Assembly: GCA_036346405.1 (NCBI GenBank)
Contig: CM070546.1
Coordinates: 107,080,826 to 107,144,825, forward strand
Reading direction: 5' to 3'
DNA from: Phyllostachys edulis
Lineage: Eukaryota; Streptophyta; Magnoliopsida; Poales; Poaceae
Length of the DNA stretch: 64,000 bases
Part shown: piece after piece, positions 1 to 12,079 of the stretch
Layout: each line of letters opens with the position of its first letter
How positions within the stretch are numbered: the stretch's first letter is position 1
Program-made: the position numbers and the translations under genes
The notes under the pieces: model-generated
Told to the model about the DNA's origin: nothing
The model's database searches: none
The model's input: only the letters and a program-made list of their open reading frames with translations

Positions 1-491
1 GACCGAAACAATAACCCGTACCAGCTTATCACAGTGAGTAGACACCACTCACCAACCATCCCACCTTTTCAGAACAAATATACCACACCCTGCCATGCCA
101 CCTCTTTAGACCGAGCTGACCGCACACTGCCAGGACACCTTTTCACACCGAATTGACAATCCGGACCAGCTTTTCGTAGTGAGTGGACAACACTCACTAG
201 CCGTCCCACCTTTTCAGGCTGAATTGACCGAACACTACCAGGACACATTTTCAGACCGAATTGACAACCCAAACTAGCTTTTCGTAGTGAGTAGACACCA
301 CTCACAAGTCATCCCACCTTTTCAAAATGAATAGACCACACCCTACCACGCCACCTCTTTAGACCGAATTAACCACACACTGCCACTACACCTTTTTAGA
401 CTGAAATGACAACACGGTCTAGCCTTTTTGTAGTGAGTAGACATCACTCACCAGTAATCCCACCTTTTCAAAATGAATTGACCACACCCTG
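1..491. repeat. Minisatellite with near-palindromic GTGAGT...ACTCAC motifs
   Basis: The sequence is built from imperfect repeats. The motif GTGAGTAGACACCACTCAC (or a close variant) recurs near 35, 178, 284 and 431. It alternates with CCACCTTTTCA and ACCACACCCTG blocks, giving a higher-order period of roughly 105 to 147 bp. The same units reappear at 33583..33665, on the far side of the retrotransposon nest, so this array is the original insertion target. I see no gene here; the short reading frames are by-products of the repeat. Confidence 0.8.
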
Positions 492-564
492 TGTTGAACT
501 CAGGAGTAGAAGAATCCTAGATTCGCTGTGTTTTCCACACTAGTCTAGGAACAGCTAGTGTACA
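492..564 (-). repeat. Surviving tip of the outer element's 3' LTR
   Basis: This stretch aligns without gaps to 24795..24867, the inner end of the outer element's 5' LTR, with about 9 differences in 73 positions, nearly all transitions. It stops abruptly at 564, where the Tat-like element begins. The last bases, GTACA, would be the Tat element's target-site duplication, but the partner copy has been lost. Confidence 0.75.
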
Positions 565-797
565 TGTTGACGGTGTAAAACCGAACACAAGTAAGAGGGC
601 GGACGATGGCCGCAGCATGGCCTTCGGCCCACGAGAATGAACGAACACGAGGATTTATACTGAGTTCGGGGTCCGAGAGGACCGCCTCTATCTTCGCTCG
701 GCTGCCCACGGGGTTCGAGGATCCCTCCCAAGGCTCACCGGTCACTTGCTTGTATGTATTGTTTCAAGAGTCCTCCCTTGAAGGAGGGATACATAGG

Positions 798-807
798 TAT
801 TTATAGG
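798..807 (-). promoter_or_regulatory. TATA box of the Tat-like LTR
   Basis: The minus strand reads CCTATAAATA here, followed within about 30 bp by a CTCCTTCAAGGGAGG inverted repeat. A minus-facing TATA box about 235 bp from the LTR end at 565 agrees with the minus orientation of gag and pol. The U3 boundary of this LTR could not be fixed, because the 5' LTR is lost and there is no second copy to compare. Confidence 0.55.
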
Positions 808-870
808 CTCTCACTGCACAAATGACCAAATACCCTTATGAGGATTTATGTCCTATGATTACAAGCGAGG

Positions 871-2481
871 GTATTACAAGATTTCAGAGTATAGCAAGAT
901 TTCTGGATCCGTGGTGTGCGCTCACGCAAAGCTGGCCCTGTGTCTAGGGGAGAAATATTCTCCAACAAGAGCCCCCGCCTTGGCGTTTCAAGGAAATGCC
1001 AAAGAGGCGCCTCAATTATGACTTTGATCCGAAAGTCAACACTGGATTTTGTACGGTCGCGCCCTCGCTCACATCGTTCGCTCGAGCAACGCACTCGGGT
1101 GATAGCCGTGTCTAAAGTCAGGTCTTGAAGACGACATATCTTCATACTTGCCACACAAAGTCCGAACAACTCGGTTATGTCACGCCATCGCTTGGCTCGA
1201 TGGCAGAGATAACACCATCGAGGAATGATATATCGTCCCGGTTCCTTGTCGATCAGATTGATGAGAGCCATGCTCTGGCCGCACCTCCTTCTTGGACTTA
1301 TGTAAAATAGATGACCACCTTTAGACCGGATTGGAATAGCTCCTTTAAACAAGTTCCGGTGGGTTCGACGGCTATTTGAGGGCGCTTGAGGACCAACGCC
1401 TTGTGCCTTGATGCTCAAAAGAGATCAGCGCCACGGCCGTTGAGCCGCCACCGCTCCTTTGTTCTCTCGGATGCCTTCAAAGGAATCCACAGCTCCTTCT
1501 TCCCCAACTCTCTCAACTCTCTCCTTTCTCAACCAAGCCTCCAGGGGTGTCCAAGCTCGCCCGGCTTTGACCGCCGCTCGCCGGCGTCAGAGCTGGCTGC
1601 CGCCGCGACATGTGGCCATAGCCGCTGCCAGCGCCGCCGCCCTTGTTCTGCGGCGTCCAGGTCTGCCAGTTTCTCAAGATGCTTGCTCGGCCGGACACCG
1701 CTGTTGGTTCCGCCTATTTTACCAAGGCCGCCTGGCCTGCACTTGGCCACGCCAAGACTCAACCACACCGCCAGGGGAAAAGGTCCGGTCCGACCCGCCC
1801 GTCCCGGCGGTCCCGGCCCGTTCCGCCGCCGCCACGGCCCACCGAAAAGCCGCCGCCATGCTCGTCCTCGATGGAGCGCCCCGCGCTTCCTTCCCTCGTC
1901 CGGTTACCGCCGGTAACCGGCCCGACTGAGCGCCGTCTGCTGGCCCGGCTTGAGCGCCACAAGACGGAGTCTTACTGAAAGCGCCGCCATGGCGTTGGTG
2001 CGGTCAGAGCCTCGGATGGCTGCCGACCGATGGACCACCGACCTGAAGCGCCGCCGCACCACCACACAGGTGCCCTTGCAGTGCCGTTTTTTGTTACCTT
2101 TTGCTTTTTTTGCGCTGGCGGGCAGCGAGACGCGGCGGAAGGCGATGGTCGCTGCTCGGTGGTGCAATGCGCGTGGTACGGGCGCTACAAGACATCGGTG
2201 GCGCTATGGGCGGCCGCAGGCCACCGGCCTTTGGGTGGAGGACGGTTGCCGGGACGCCGGCCGAGGGCACGGCCTCAGCATGGCGACGCTGGTTGGTGTC
2301 GGGCGGGCTCGGCAAGATCAGCCGCTTCGCCTTCTGCCTGCTGCACGCCGCCTGTTTGATGACATGCCTCTATCGTTGTTGCAGTATATTTCTTTCTCGT
2401 ATGTATGAATAGTGATTGTGGATGTGTTTTGCTTGTGTGTACACATGCAGCTCGTTTGTTTACTTATGGTGAACAGTAAGG
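871..2481. other. GC-rich LTR or leader sequence with no supported gene
   Basis: The stretch contains overlapping open frames on both strands of a strongly GC-rich segment (about 1400..2350). None shows a recognisable domain and they overlap each other, as expected from base composition. It probably comprises the rest of the Tat-like 3' LTR and the leader or promoter of the antisense ORF that starts near 2936. A CT-rich run near 1490..1530 could be the minus-strand polypurine tract, but this is unproven. Confidence 0.5.
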
Positions 2482-2746
2482 CTCGGGTGTGAGGGCACGT
2501 GAGGGTTTCAGGGCACGCGAGGGTGCGAGGTTTCGAGGGTCCCGAGGCCCCGTGGGCATGAGGGTGTGAGGTCTCGAGGGTCCCGAGGCCCTGAGGCCCC
2601 GAGGGTGAGAGGCTTCGAGGGTCCCGAGGCCCCGTGGGCACAGGGGTGCGAGGCCTCGAGGGTCCCGAGGCCCCGAGGGTGCGAGGCTTCGAGGGCTCGA
2701 GGGTGCGAGGCCTCGAGGGTCTCGAGGCCCCGAGGGTGCGAAGCTG
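2482..2746. repeat. GC-rich minisatellite (GAGGGTCCCGAGGCCCC family)
   Basis: Variants of GAGGGTCCCGAGGCCCC and GAGGGTGCGAGGCCTC alternate about a dozen times, with sub-units of roughly 20 bp. Both strands appear open because of the repeat. It lies just upstream of the antisense ORF of the Tat-like element. Confidence 0.8.
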
Positions 2747-2935
2747 TTTTCTGTTTTCCGGACACGATCCCTTCCTTTGACTTTGTTATGATCAAACCGT
2801 ATCTATTAGCCGGGGTACCAGGGCGTGCAAGGCACATAGGACTTTTAGGAGTGGTTTCCCCTGTTAGTGTTAATGCTCCTTCGCGCCTGAAGAAACTCAC
2901 CTCTTACATAATTTTATGCGTGTATTGATGCTCCT

Positions 2936-5770
2936 TTGCGCAATACTTATCTTTTTTTTGTTTGCGTTGTTGGTATTGCAGGTTTGGGTCGCTCCGCTGA
3001 CATGACCAAGAACCATGGTTTCTTCCGCCGGGAGAGGGGAGACAAGGATCGGGCCAAGGCGGTTGGGATTGACGCATCGTGCGATGACTCTGACGAGGAG
3101 GTCGAGATTTGTGATGATGGCCCCAGAAGGTGGTTTTTGGGAGTCGAGCCTTCCACCCTTACTAAGGCGTAAAAGACGACGCGGTGGCACTCGAAACCGC
3201 CTTACACCGAATGACGCCCGTGGTCGGGCCGGACGAGCGCCTCGCCTCTGTAGGGTACACCGCCGCCTCAAAGCTTGGGTCGAGGTTGGTCTGGGGCTCT
3301 CGATCCATCCTTCATTCAACGCCGGAAGCACTATCGATTGAGCTGTGACTTCGCCCAACCTCCTTGCTAGGGTGAGAGTGTTCCGTGGTCAGGCGAGACG
3401 GCAGCTTGAAGGCAAAGCGCCTAAAGCCTCATCAAGGCGGCCTTTGATTACTTCTTCCATCTTCAGCGGTCGAACGGGAGGTTCGGACCGCTAGGCACGC
3501 TGGTCTCGACTATTCAGCACCAAGACCAGTATCCTGTCCACGCCGCCAGATACAACTGGAGCCGTCTCGGGAAGAAGTGGTTTTACTTGAGGGTGGAGGG
3601 TTTTCCATACACCGTGACAAATTTCAAGATTACCCAGATGATATCCCGAGATTCTCCTCTCTCGAGATGCCGACTAGGAGTTTGTTCGTATACATCCAAG
3701 TCCGCAGTTGGAGCGGTGTTCGAGACTTGATGGAGGAGATGACCCTTCTGGGTGTTAGCCCCTTAGTCGACGAGAACCGCGACTATTTGAGAATTTCCAG
3801 AAGCAAAGGTGGGCATAACTTGGCCAGTTTTCTTCTTTACTTGTGATTTGTCCTTGATTTGTGAGCTTGAATCAACTTTTGAACTATGTGCATTGCAGTG
3901 TGTTCTCCCAAGAGGGCAGTTGAGGAGGCCGATTGGATCCTTGGGGAGATGACCACCACCGAGTACGAGGCACTTGAGGAGGCTCGCATTTCCGATGGCC
4001 GGGTGTAACAAGATACAACAACCTTAAGTTGGTGATGCCTCCTGTAAGGGCAAGCCTGGCCCCCGACCACGAGGAGGAAGAATGCCAAGGTGTTGGATCC
4101 AGAGGGCATCGCCAGGACCCTCCTCTAAGGGTCACCGACAACAAAGCCTTCCGCTGCAGGAACGAGGCCCCCTACCGCGAGAGCGAGGCATCTCCTGGTA
4201 GGTGACTTTGGTTCTCGTGCTCCTAGTACCGCACATCCTCCCTCCAGCATCCTCCACATCCGCCACCCTTGGTCATGCTTCACGGGGAGGAGCCTCAGAT
4301 CTCAAGACGCCCAGAGGTCATCTTCGCAGAAGAGGAAGAGGGAGCCCCTAGCGTGATCACTTGTGCTCGCGCCATCGAGCCCGAACGCAGATTGCTAGGA
4401 GCCTCCTCGAGCCGCGGACCTCTCAGCCACATCGCTTCTTTCAGCTCCAGCCAAGGCCTCCTACGGCCCAGCCGCCGAGTCCTCAGACGCTGGGTGGAGG
4501 AGCAGATGGAGGAGGGAGAGTTGGGCCTGACCACGGGGTGGTTTGAGGTGCCCGTCTGCCCAAGACAGGACGCCTTCGACTCTCTCTTCGGTGCCAATGA
4601 AGGTCAGGCGCATTTTTATTTTTATTCACCTTTGTTCATTTGTTGCTCATTGCCCACTAATGTTTTCTGTTCGTCAGATGTTGCCAAGGTTGGAGCACAG
4701 ACTGGTGATGCGGGGGATGCACTGCCCAAGGTTCAGGGCCCAGGAGGAGAGAAGGCCCCTCCCGGCCTTGAGGTTCAGGTGCACAGGGGCCGTGATGAGG
4801 CTGCGAGTTATTCCTCCACTCAGTTGCCTTCCTATGTCTGTCCCGCTTATCGATGATGATGATGCAAGAAAGATAGATTCGCTGCCTCACCGAGGGGCGG
4901 TCAACAACACATGGCTTCGCTCGCGATACACGAGACGTTGGGGAGTTGTCCTAGCTTCTCAAGGATCGACTGGGCACCGCCAGAACCTCTACTTCCAGGT
5001 ACCTTTGTGGTTATTACCTTCTTCTGCCCAATACCTGCTTTACAATCATCTTCTAACGCTTGGCATTTTGCATGCTCCTTGTAGGACACTTCCATCTCTA
5101 ACATTATTAGGGATGAAGCCCCCCGAATCATAGAGGAGATATTTCAGGAGGCAAGAGCCGACGCCACGGAGTGCCCCACCGCCGATGATGAAAAGCCGCA
5201 TCCGCAGAGGAGAAGCTAAAGGCCGCAGAGGATAAATCATGGATTGTCAAGACAAGTCAAGGCTACCGAGGAGAAGTTGAAGGTTTCGAGGAGAAGGCTA
5301 AGGTCATTCGTCATGTGAATGTGAGCTTGGAGGAGGACGTGACCAAGTCCCGGCAATGCACGAACTACTTCTTCAACTCTGTGAAATCACCCTAGCCGCC
5401 AGAGATCCTGGAGAGCTTGGGAGCGAAGGTTGCCCCTGGCCCCATCAGGTGACGAGGCCAGAGGCGTGGGTTCCTCCTTGCGAGCGAGTCCATCTGTTCT
5501 CCCAGCCGCAGCGACCGTAGTCAATCCTTCACATGCCAGCTTTGACTAAGCAGGGCCCTTGCTATCTCCCCACCACCGTGATGATTCAGCAGGAGGCGGG
5601 CGCGAGGGCCCACGCGCCCTTTACTCCGTGAGGTGAGGAAGGCACCCCAGGGGAGCGAGCTGCGCTGAGACCCCTTGCGGCAGAGTTCGTGAAGAGCGTT
5701 GCTTCATCCTTGGCACCGAGAGCTCATGAGCCTGCCCCTGCAGACGGAGAGCGTGACGCTCCAGCTAGCG
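2936..5770 (+). pseudogene. Decayed extra antisense ORF of the Tat-like element (putative gypsy-type transposon protein)
   Basis: This plus-strand gene remnant lies between the minus-strand pol and the 3' LTR. A likely start is ATG 3001, which gives MTKNHGFFRRERG and then an acidic DDSDEEVE stretch. Near 3440..3810 a better conserved block contains KKWFYLRVEGFP and LMEEMTLLGVSPLVDE. Intron-like sequence with GT and AG borders lies at about 3809..3898, and a KRKREPL-type basic run occurs near 4335. Later parts near 5200..5400 are charged and helical. Several stops and frame changes interrupt it. The layout and the WFYL block resemble the 'putative gypsy type transposon' proteins widespread in rice; that family match is from memory. 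Its function is unknown. Confidence 0.55.
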
Positions 5771-7418
5771 TATGACTTCTGCCGACATGTTCTTATTTGC
5801 ATAGACTTTGTAGTGATATCATGCAAGGATGCTTAGCACTCTCTTTTTTTGTTGATGAGCTAAGCCTGAGGACTTATGCAGCCTCCCATGCAAGAGCATG
5901 GTTACATTTGCACTTATCTCTATTATGAAAATGACATGACAATGTTATACTCCATTCAGGACATGTTAAAAAAGGTGATTGGCATCAAATATAAGCGGTG
6001 TGCGCGGTGGGGCCGAGCGCTTGGCCGATCGAACCCAGCCTTATGAGGATAGCCCACAGAGGGTGGGCGGTTTAGCCTTGGGAATGATCGTCGCGAGACG
6101 CTTCGGTCCCCAGATAGGCTCCCTTTCCGCTCCAGCTTTAGCTGGGCTAGGTGACTGGGAGTTTTAAACACTTCCTAAAAGGCGTGGGTGCCTTGCTTGT
6201 AAGGCCTTTGGTACGCTAGATGTAATAAGGGAAGCGCCCTTGGGCCCACTGAGAGGGCATGCCTCTCAGGACCTGTAAACGTTGTTGGCTTGTATTATTG
6301 TTTTGCTCAGAGGTATATATTACCGAGGATGTGAGCGCCTTAGGCACAATGGCCTTTGCTTGCATTGGAGCAAGGCGCAGAAGCGACCCGGGGTCATTTG
6401 GCGGTAGCCCGGAGGTCAAGGGGCCTAATCCTTAGCACATCCATAGACTCGGGCGCTAGGCCCAAGTTGCCACTTGCGCCCCGGGTCCAAGAGACGCAAG
6501 CCGCCAAGCAGAGGCGACTTGACGCCCAAGCCGCTTAGGACTTAGTTAGGGGACCATAGGGTCGTGGCGCCCTACACACCACGGGGTGACACCTTTGTTA
6601 GGAAAGGGTCAAGCAGACTTATGATATTATCGGGTAAGGACAGCCTTAACAAAGCAGCCTTGTTAGGAGCAAGTCTCACAATTGGTTGTAAGCTGCTAGT
6701 TAGACGATCTCCTCAAACGATGCAACCTCCTCGACAACATTGTGTTAGAGGATGGCCTTCCAACAAAGAACGTGTTAGAAGACAAACTTTTCAATCGCCG
6801 ACGAGCATGTATTTGGGAATATACACAAAATAGATATGTCCCTTAACAAGCAGCTGTTAAGGAACTACCTTTGAATCAGGGCCCGCCCCTTAACAAAGCA
6901 GCTGTTAAGGGCTATCACGGAATTGCAAAGACAATTGCATACATAGAGGATCGTGGTTTAACCTCATGTCTTCATTTCATTGAGCAACATGGTGTTTACA
7001 CTTTGATAGGTGCCACAGAGGGCATACAAGAGGGTTTTAAGCGTAAAACTTATGAGCTTATCCGCTGCTCCATGCATGCTTCAAATTGATTGTCTTCCAG
7101 GTAGCAAGTCGGTAAGCACCGATCCTAGGATCGAGGAGACGCGGTAGGGCCCTTCCCACTTGGGGTGAAGTTTCTTGAGCCGCCGGGTCAAGGACCTTTT
7201 GAGGACGAGGTCGCCAAGAAGAAAAGCACGCCTTCACCCCGCCACAGAACCCAAGGCCTCCTCGCTTGTAAGCTGATGCTTGAGGAGGGCTTGGTGGATC
7301 TCTCTCAAGTCCACCTCAACTCGTGGTTGTCCTCATTTTGGGTGAAGCTAACAGTGATGGCCCCGAGAGCATTTCCACTCTGAGGGAGCTGGTGGATTTC
7401 AGCAGGAGGACACCGCCT
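5771..7418. other. Non-coding spacer between antisense ORF and integrase
   Basis: No protein domain is visible in any frame. The start (5771..5960) is AT-rich and looks like the 3' untranslated tail of the antisense ORF. Near 6640..6920 a short motif (CCTTAACAAAGCAGCTGTTAAGG-like, an imperfect palindrome) recurs three times. The remainder is decayed element sequence. Confidence 0.5.
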
Positions 7419-8101
7419 TCAGACACGAGCGAGAACGGAGTTCTCCCAAAGGGCACGACTAGGGGTTGTGCGTAACCCCCATAGGACACCGAGGAGCCTC
7501 CGCCCATGTTCTCGCTGAGAGCACTTGCCTCGAGATTTACGCCAGATGCCTTGCACTAGCCCATTAGCTCTTTCCACAGGCCCGTTGGTTTTTGGGTGAG
7601 CCACCGATGCGAAGCAAAGGGTGGTCCCAATGGAGTCACAGAAATCCCTAAAGGAGGAGGCATCAAACTGAGTGCCGTTGTCCACTGTGAGTTCCTTGGG
7701 AACCCCAAAGTGACACACAACATTCTTCCAAAAGAACTTCTGTACGGAACGAGATGTGATGGAGGCCAAGGGTTCCGCTCCACCCACTTGGTGAAGTAAT
7801 CTCATCGATACCACCACATGCTTAGTTCTCCTCCCTGCCGGTGGAATGGTCGAGTAGGTCCATTCCCCATCGGGCAAATGGCCAAGGATCAGATGGTGCA
7901 AGAGGGCTAGCAGAGCATTGTGGTTGGTCGCCATCCTTGGCACCCCTTGCATGTCTTGAGGACGCCGAGGGCATCTTGCACCATCGTGGGCCAATAGAAG
8001 CCTTGACGGAGGGCCTTGGTCATGGCTGTTCTTGGCGCAATGTGAGAGCCGCAGAGGCCCTCATGCACATCAAGGAGAAGAGAAATGCCCTCGTGACACA
8101 C
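7419..8101 (-). pseudogene. Integrase remnant of the Tat-like element
   Basis: Two overlapping minus-strand frames together cover the integrase. 7907..8101 encodes the zinc-binding region, ending with a CKGCQGW-type Cys pair after a YWPTM block. 7419..7994 continues into the catalytic core: FGVPKELTVDNGTQF holds the second catalytic Asp, and PKTNGPVERANGLVQ holds the catalytic Glu. A frame change lies between the two regions. Integrase inserts the retrotransposon cDNA into the host genome; this copy is broken and truncated at its C-terminus. Confidence 0.8.
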
Positions 8102-8213
8102 TTGAGAAGGGCAGATGCTCCGCGCTTGTAGAGCTTTCCTTCAATGATCACATAAGCCTTGGCTTTGGAGTGTAGCCTATGGGCCATTATCAGATCCTCA
8201 GCTCCTCTTCTCC

Positions 8214-9900
8214 TCAGATGCACTTGATGATGGGAGTCATCCAGAGGGAGGAAGGAGCGAAGTCTTGTTGACCTCTGGGGTAGCTCTCGATCGCACTTCT
8301 TCCATCGATGACGCTTTTTAATACTTCAAAGAAGACTTCAGGAGGAAGGGTTCTCGAGAACTCATGCAGACGAGCCGTGGTCTCTTCGGTGATTATCTCC
8401 ACGGGATCCGACGGCTTCAAGTCCCAAGAAAGTGGCATTCCATCTTCCTCACTTTGTCCAAGTATTTAGCCATTTTTGATCGAGGCATTGATATGTTTTA
8501 TCCATCCGATTGACAACCAACCGAATCCCTAAGATGAGAAGGTGTTGTACACCCATGGCCTTAGCAAGGCGTGAGACCCAAGAGTAATGCTTCATACTCG
8601 CCACATTGTTGGTGGGGTTGAAGGATAAGTGGGCCGCAGACTCAAGTGCATTCCTTCCCAAGCTTATTAAGATTTACACTGCACTTCTCTCCGCCAGCAC
8701 GCTTGGACCCATCAAGTATAACGCCCAATGCTTGCTAGGGGTGTTCGTGGTGTTTGTCGGTGCTTCATGGTCGATTGGGGATACAATCCATTCAGCCACG
8801 AAATCGGCAAGGATTTGAGATTTGATAGAAGTCCTTCCCACCACCGAGAGAAAAAGGTGCTAGCTGCGGGCCCATTTTGCTATCCTTCCTATGGCCTCCT
8901 TGTTTCCCATCACCTCATTGAGGGGTAGCTTGTTGAACAAAGGATAGAATGTCCCGTAAAGTAGTGACGTAAGTTTTCTTGAGGCCATGAGTAGAGCATA
9001 GCATATTTTTCTATTTCTGTGTACCTTGTCTTTTGCGCTTGCAGTGGCTTCACGACATAATATACTGGTGTTGAATTCTTCTTTCTCCTTGACTAGACGG
9101 CGCCACCGCGACGGGGTTGCAATGAGGTATAGGAGTAGCACATCTCCGGTCTTGGACTTGTGAGGAGTGGAGGGGCCGCCTGTAGGCTTTTAGGCTCTCA
9201 AAGGCCTTCGGGCTTCATCGGTCCATAGGAAGCCTTCAAGCTTCACGGAGAATCTTGAAGAAGGGAGGCCCTTTTCACGAACGTGATAGGAAGCGCCCGA
9301 AGCGCCATACGCCCATGAGGCGCTGGACGCCTTTGGTGGAGCGGGTGGTTCCATGTCAAGGATTGCGCGAATTTTTTCAGATTGGCTTCGATCCTCATTG
9401 TGGAGACCAGAACCCTAGGAGCTTTCTCCCTTTACTCCGGCGATTTTTCAGGTTTAGTTTGACGTCGAACTTGCGAAGATTGGCGAATGTCTCTTGGAGA
9501 TCTTCAATATGCGATTTAAGCTTGAATGCTTTTACGACAAATACATCGACATAAACCTCCACATTATGACCTAGCTGGTCCTTGAGGATGAGATGACGAG
9601 ACGCTGGAAAGTGGCTCCAAAGATTCTTCAACCCAAAGGGCATGCGCAAGTAGCGTAAAGCGCCACAGGGTGATGAAGCTTGTTTTTCCTCGCCTTCTTT
9701 CGCCATGTGGACCTCGATGATACCCTCGAGTATGCATCTAAAAACTCATCAACTCACACCCCGCCGTGAGTCAACGAGTTGGTCGATGCGCGGAGGTAAA
9801 TGGTCCTTCTGACATGCTTTGTTGAGGTCTGTGAAGTCGATGCACACGCGCCACTTGCCGCTAGACTTTTTACCAAAACAGATTAGCTAGCTATTCAGAT
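8214..9900 (-). pseudogene. Reverse transcriptase and RNase H remnant of the Tat-like element
   Basis: Near 9775..9870 the minus strand encodes the N-terminal RT block with a CIDFTDLNKAC sequence. The frame at 9395..9706 carries LRYLRMPFGLKN and a degenerate catalytic box, YVDVFVV, in place of the usual Y-x-DD. RNase H-like sequence follows at about 8860..9141. 8449..8661 and 8214..8438 are further decayed pol pieces. The loss of the second catalytic Asp and the repeated frame changes mean the enzyme cannot be active. Confidence 0.78.
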
Positions 9901-10337
9901 GCCAAACCTCCCGAATGAGGCCGCCTTGAGAGCTTGTCAATTTCATCTTTAATTGCCCGACACCGCCTCAAGAGAGCTTCCAAGCTTTTGTTTTATCGTG
10001 GGCATCCAGTCTCACCACGAGGTGATGCCGATCACCTCTCGAGGGATGCCGGCCATAAACCGACGGTGTCAAGCGAACACGCCAAGACTGGATTTTAAGA
10101 ATTTCACGAGATCTTTCTCCACTTTCTTGGGAGATCGACCCGACTCTAAGAGACCGCGGGTCGCCTTGGTCAAGAGTCGATTTTGAAGGTCCCTCGTAAC
10201 GAGGCTTCAGACAAAGATTCCCCCGGGGATACGCCCTGGCGTTCTCGATGAGAGAAGTGAGCGCCTTCGTGGCTCCTTAGTCTCGAGGAAGTTGATGTCA
10301 CCGAGTCGCTTGCCGCTTTGTGGTATAGACGGCGAAG
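9901..10337 (-). other. Decayed link between protease and reverse transcriptase
   Basis: This stretch lies in the expected position of the protease to RT linker of the Tat-like element. No intact frame or diagnostic motif is visible; short minus-strand pieces read as degraded pol sequence. Confidence 0.4.
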
Positions 10338-10731
10338 CTAAATCTTGATCGCCTCACGGAGATGACCGCGAGGGCCTAGTATCTTTAAGCACAAGTAGTT
10401 TTGATGGACCGCCACGCAGGTTGCTGAGAGTTGCCCTTCCCATGATAGCATTAAATGGGGACTCAATGTCAACGACATCGAACCCAACGGCTTCCAGGCG
10501 GTGATTTTCTGTGTTCCAAATGTCATGAGGAGCTCGATCCTCCCAAGGGGTTGAATGGATTTTCCGGTATGAAACCAAAGGAGAGGCCGATCGGATGGCA
10601 GCAGGATGCCGTGATGATATCCTCCCCGTGGCTCCCACAGTTCCTTGAGCGACGCAGTAGAGTATATTCCGCAGAGCTTCCTCCGTCGACAAGGATGCAG
10701 AAACCTCGCAGCTTGGATATTGTGTTAGCAA
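10338..10731 (-). pseudogene. Protease-region remnant of the Tat-like element
   Basis: The minus-strand frame carries the block SPFNAIMGRATLSNL, which corresponds to the conserved 'YNAILGR' segment just after the aspartic protease in Tat-lineage polyproteins. The protease active-site triad itself is not evident. The region lies between gag and RT, as expected. Confidence 0.6.
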
Positions 10732-11491
10732 GAGGGCATCATCATGAGGGAACCTTAAGCCTTTTGCATCCTCACCGTGAAGCTAAGGGGATGCTTGCCC
10801 ACTTGGGAGGGACGCTTGAGGAGCCACCCCACGACATTGACCTCCCTGGCGCATTCTTTCACGGGCGCTTTGACACATGCCCGGAGGCCGAGCCCCTATT
10901 ATGACGCTTACTTGTCTTTGCGGTGCTTGGAAAGGAGTTCTGCCGCAGCATCTTGCGTGTGCTGCCTGGGGTAGATCACCAAGGGCCTGTGGCTGAGTGG
11001 AATTGCTTGAAGAGGCATCGCCTCTGCACTGTGGGACGTGGTGGCGACTGTGGCGCGCTCGGGGTCAGGCTTTGAGAAGCTTCGCTATCTCGCAAGATAA
11101 TGGCGGCACTCATTTGTATCATGCCCACGATCTTGTGGTAGGCACACCAACAGTCTGCCTCCTTGATTTGGGTCACCCCTTTTTCATTATGGCCTTCGCC
11201 CATGCCCTTCCAAGGGGCTTTAGGCCCCGATTCCTTCTTGGGTCCTCTAGTGGAGTTGCCCTATGCTCCTCAGCAGAGAAAGGCCGGTCATGACGAGGAC
11301 TTTGGAGTCGCGCTCACAACGGATTGCTCCTCCTGGCCCTGCCCCCTTCCGGAGGAGCCTTTTGACCTCCTCCCTGGGAGGTGCTTTCATCTTAGGCGAA
11401 GTCCCTTCTTGGCCAGCCATCTTCCTCTCCGGCGATTTTTCCACGACCAAGAGCTCATGGGTCGCCCCTGGGATCTCTCCCAAGCTGCGGC
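10732..11491 (-). other. Decayed gag to protease interval
   Basis: Several short frames on both strands overlap here and none shows a domain. By position it should hold the C-terminal gag and the start of protease of the Tat-like element, now degraded. Confidence 0.4.
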
Positions 11492-12079
11492 TCAGTTCTC
11501 CCGGAGCAGCCCCTCCTGCAAGCGCTGATGACCGCTGAGTCTGGGGCATTCATGACCGCTTCTCACTTTGGAAAAGTGCTTAAGAAATTCTCTTATGGAT
11601 TCACCCTTTTGTTGCTTGATAGTGAAGAGCTGGTCAGAGCATAGGCGCTTATAGCTTCCTTGGAAATTTGCGCTGAACTCTTCCTCACCGGTTCCAAGAA
11701 TAGATGGAGCCTTCCTTTGGTTGAAGAACCAGAACGCTTGCCAGGAAAGGAACAAAGGGGAGGCGATTGCACATCTCTCATTTCTCCACCTCCCCCCGCC
11801 TGAATCGCCGTGGAGTATACTTCCAAGAATTGTATGGGGTCGAGTCCCCATCGAAGGCCCGAGGCTAGGCCGGGCGAACTTTGGCCGAAAGGAGTTTTGC
11901 AGATGTCTCTTGTGAGAGGATTCGCCTCCGGACGCCTGCCCCTTCGTGCGCTGTGATGATGGTGATCGAGCGGTGCGACGACGGCATGGTGGCGGGCTCT
12001 CCGAGCTAGAAGAGCTGGATGCCACGGCATGGCGATGGCGAGAGCGCTGGCGAGTTGAGCGCCTGCGCCGACTTGCCAC
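11492..12079 (-). pseudogene. Gag remnant of the Tat-like element
   Basis: The 195-codon minus-strand frame starts with an Arg/Ser-rich tail. Near its end it contains the retrotransposon gag-type segment FTIKQQKGESIREFLKHFSKV. It forms the capsid-like domain that packages element RNA in intact relatives. No zinc knuckle is visible downstream in the same frame. About 135 bp upstream of its start the element is cut off at 12215. Confidence 0.7.

Noticed and set aside
1386..1978. Three overlapping plus-strand open frames of 110 to 176 codons
   Set aside because: They occupy all three frames of one GC-rich block, also open on the minus strand, with low-complexity Pro/Arg/Ser composition and no domain.
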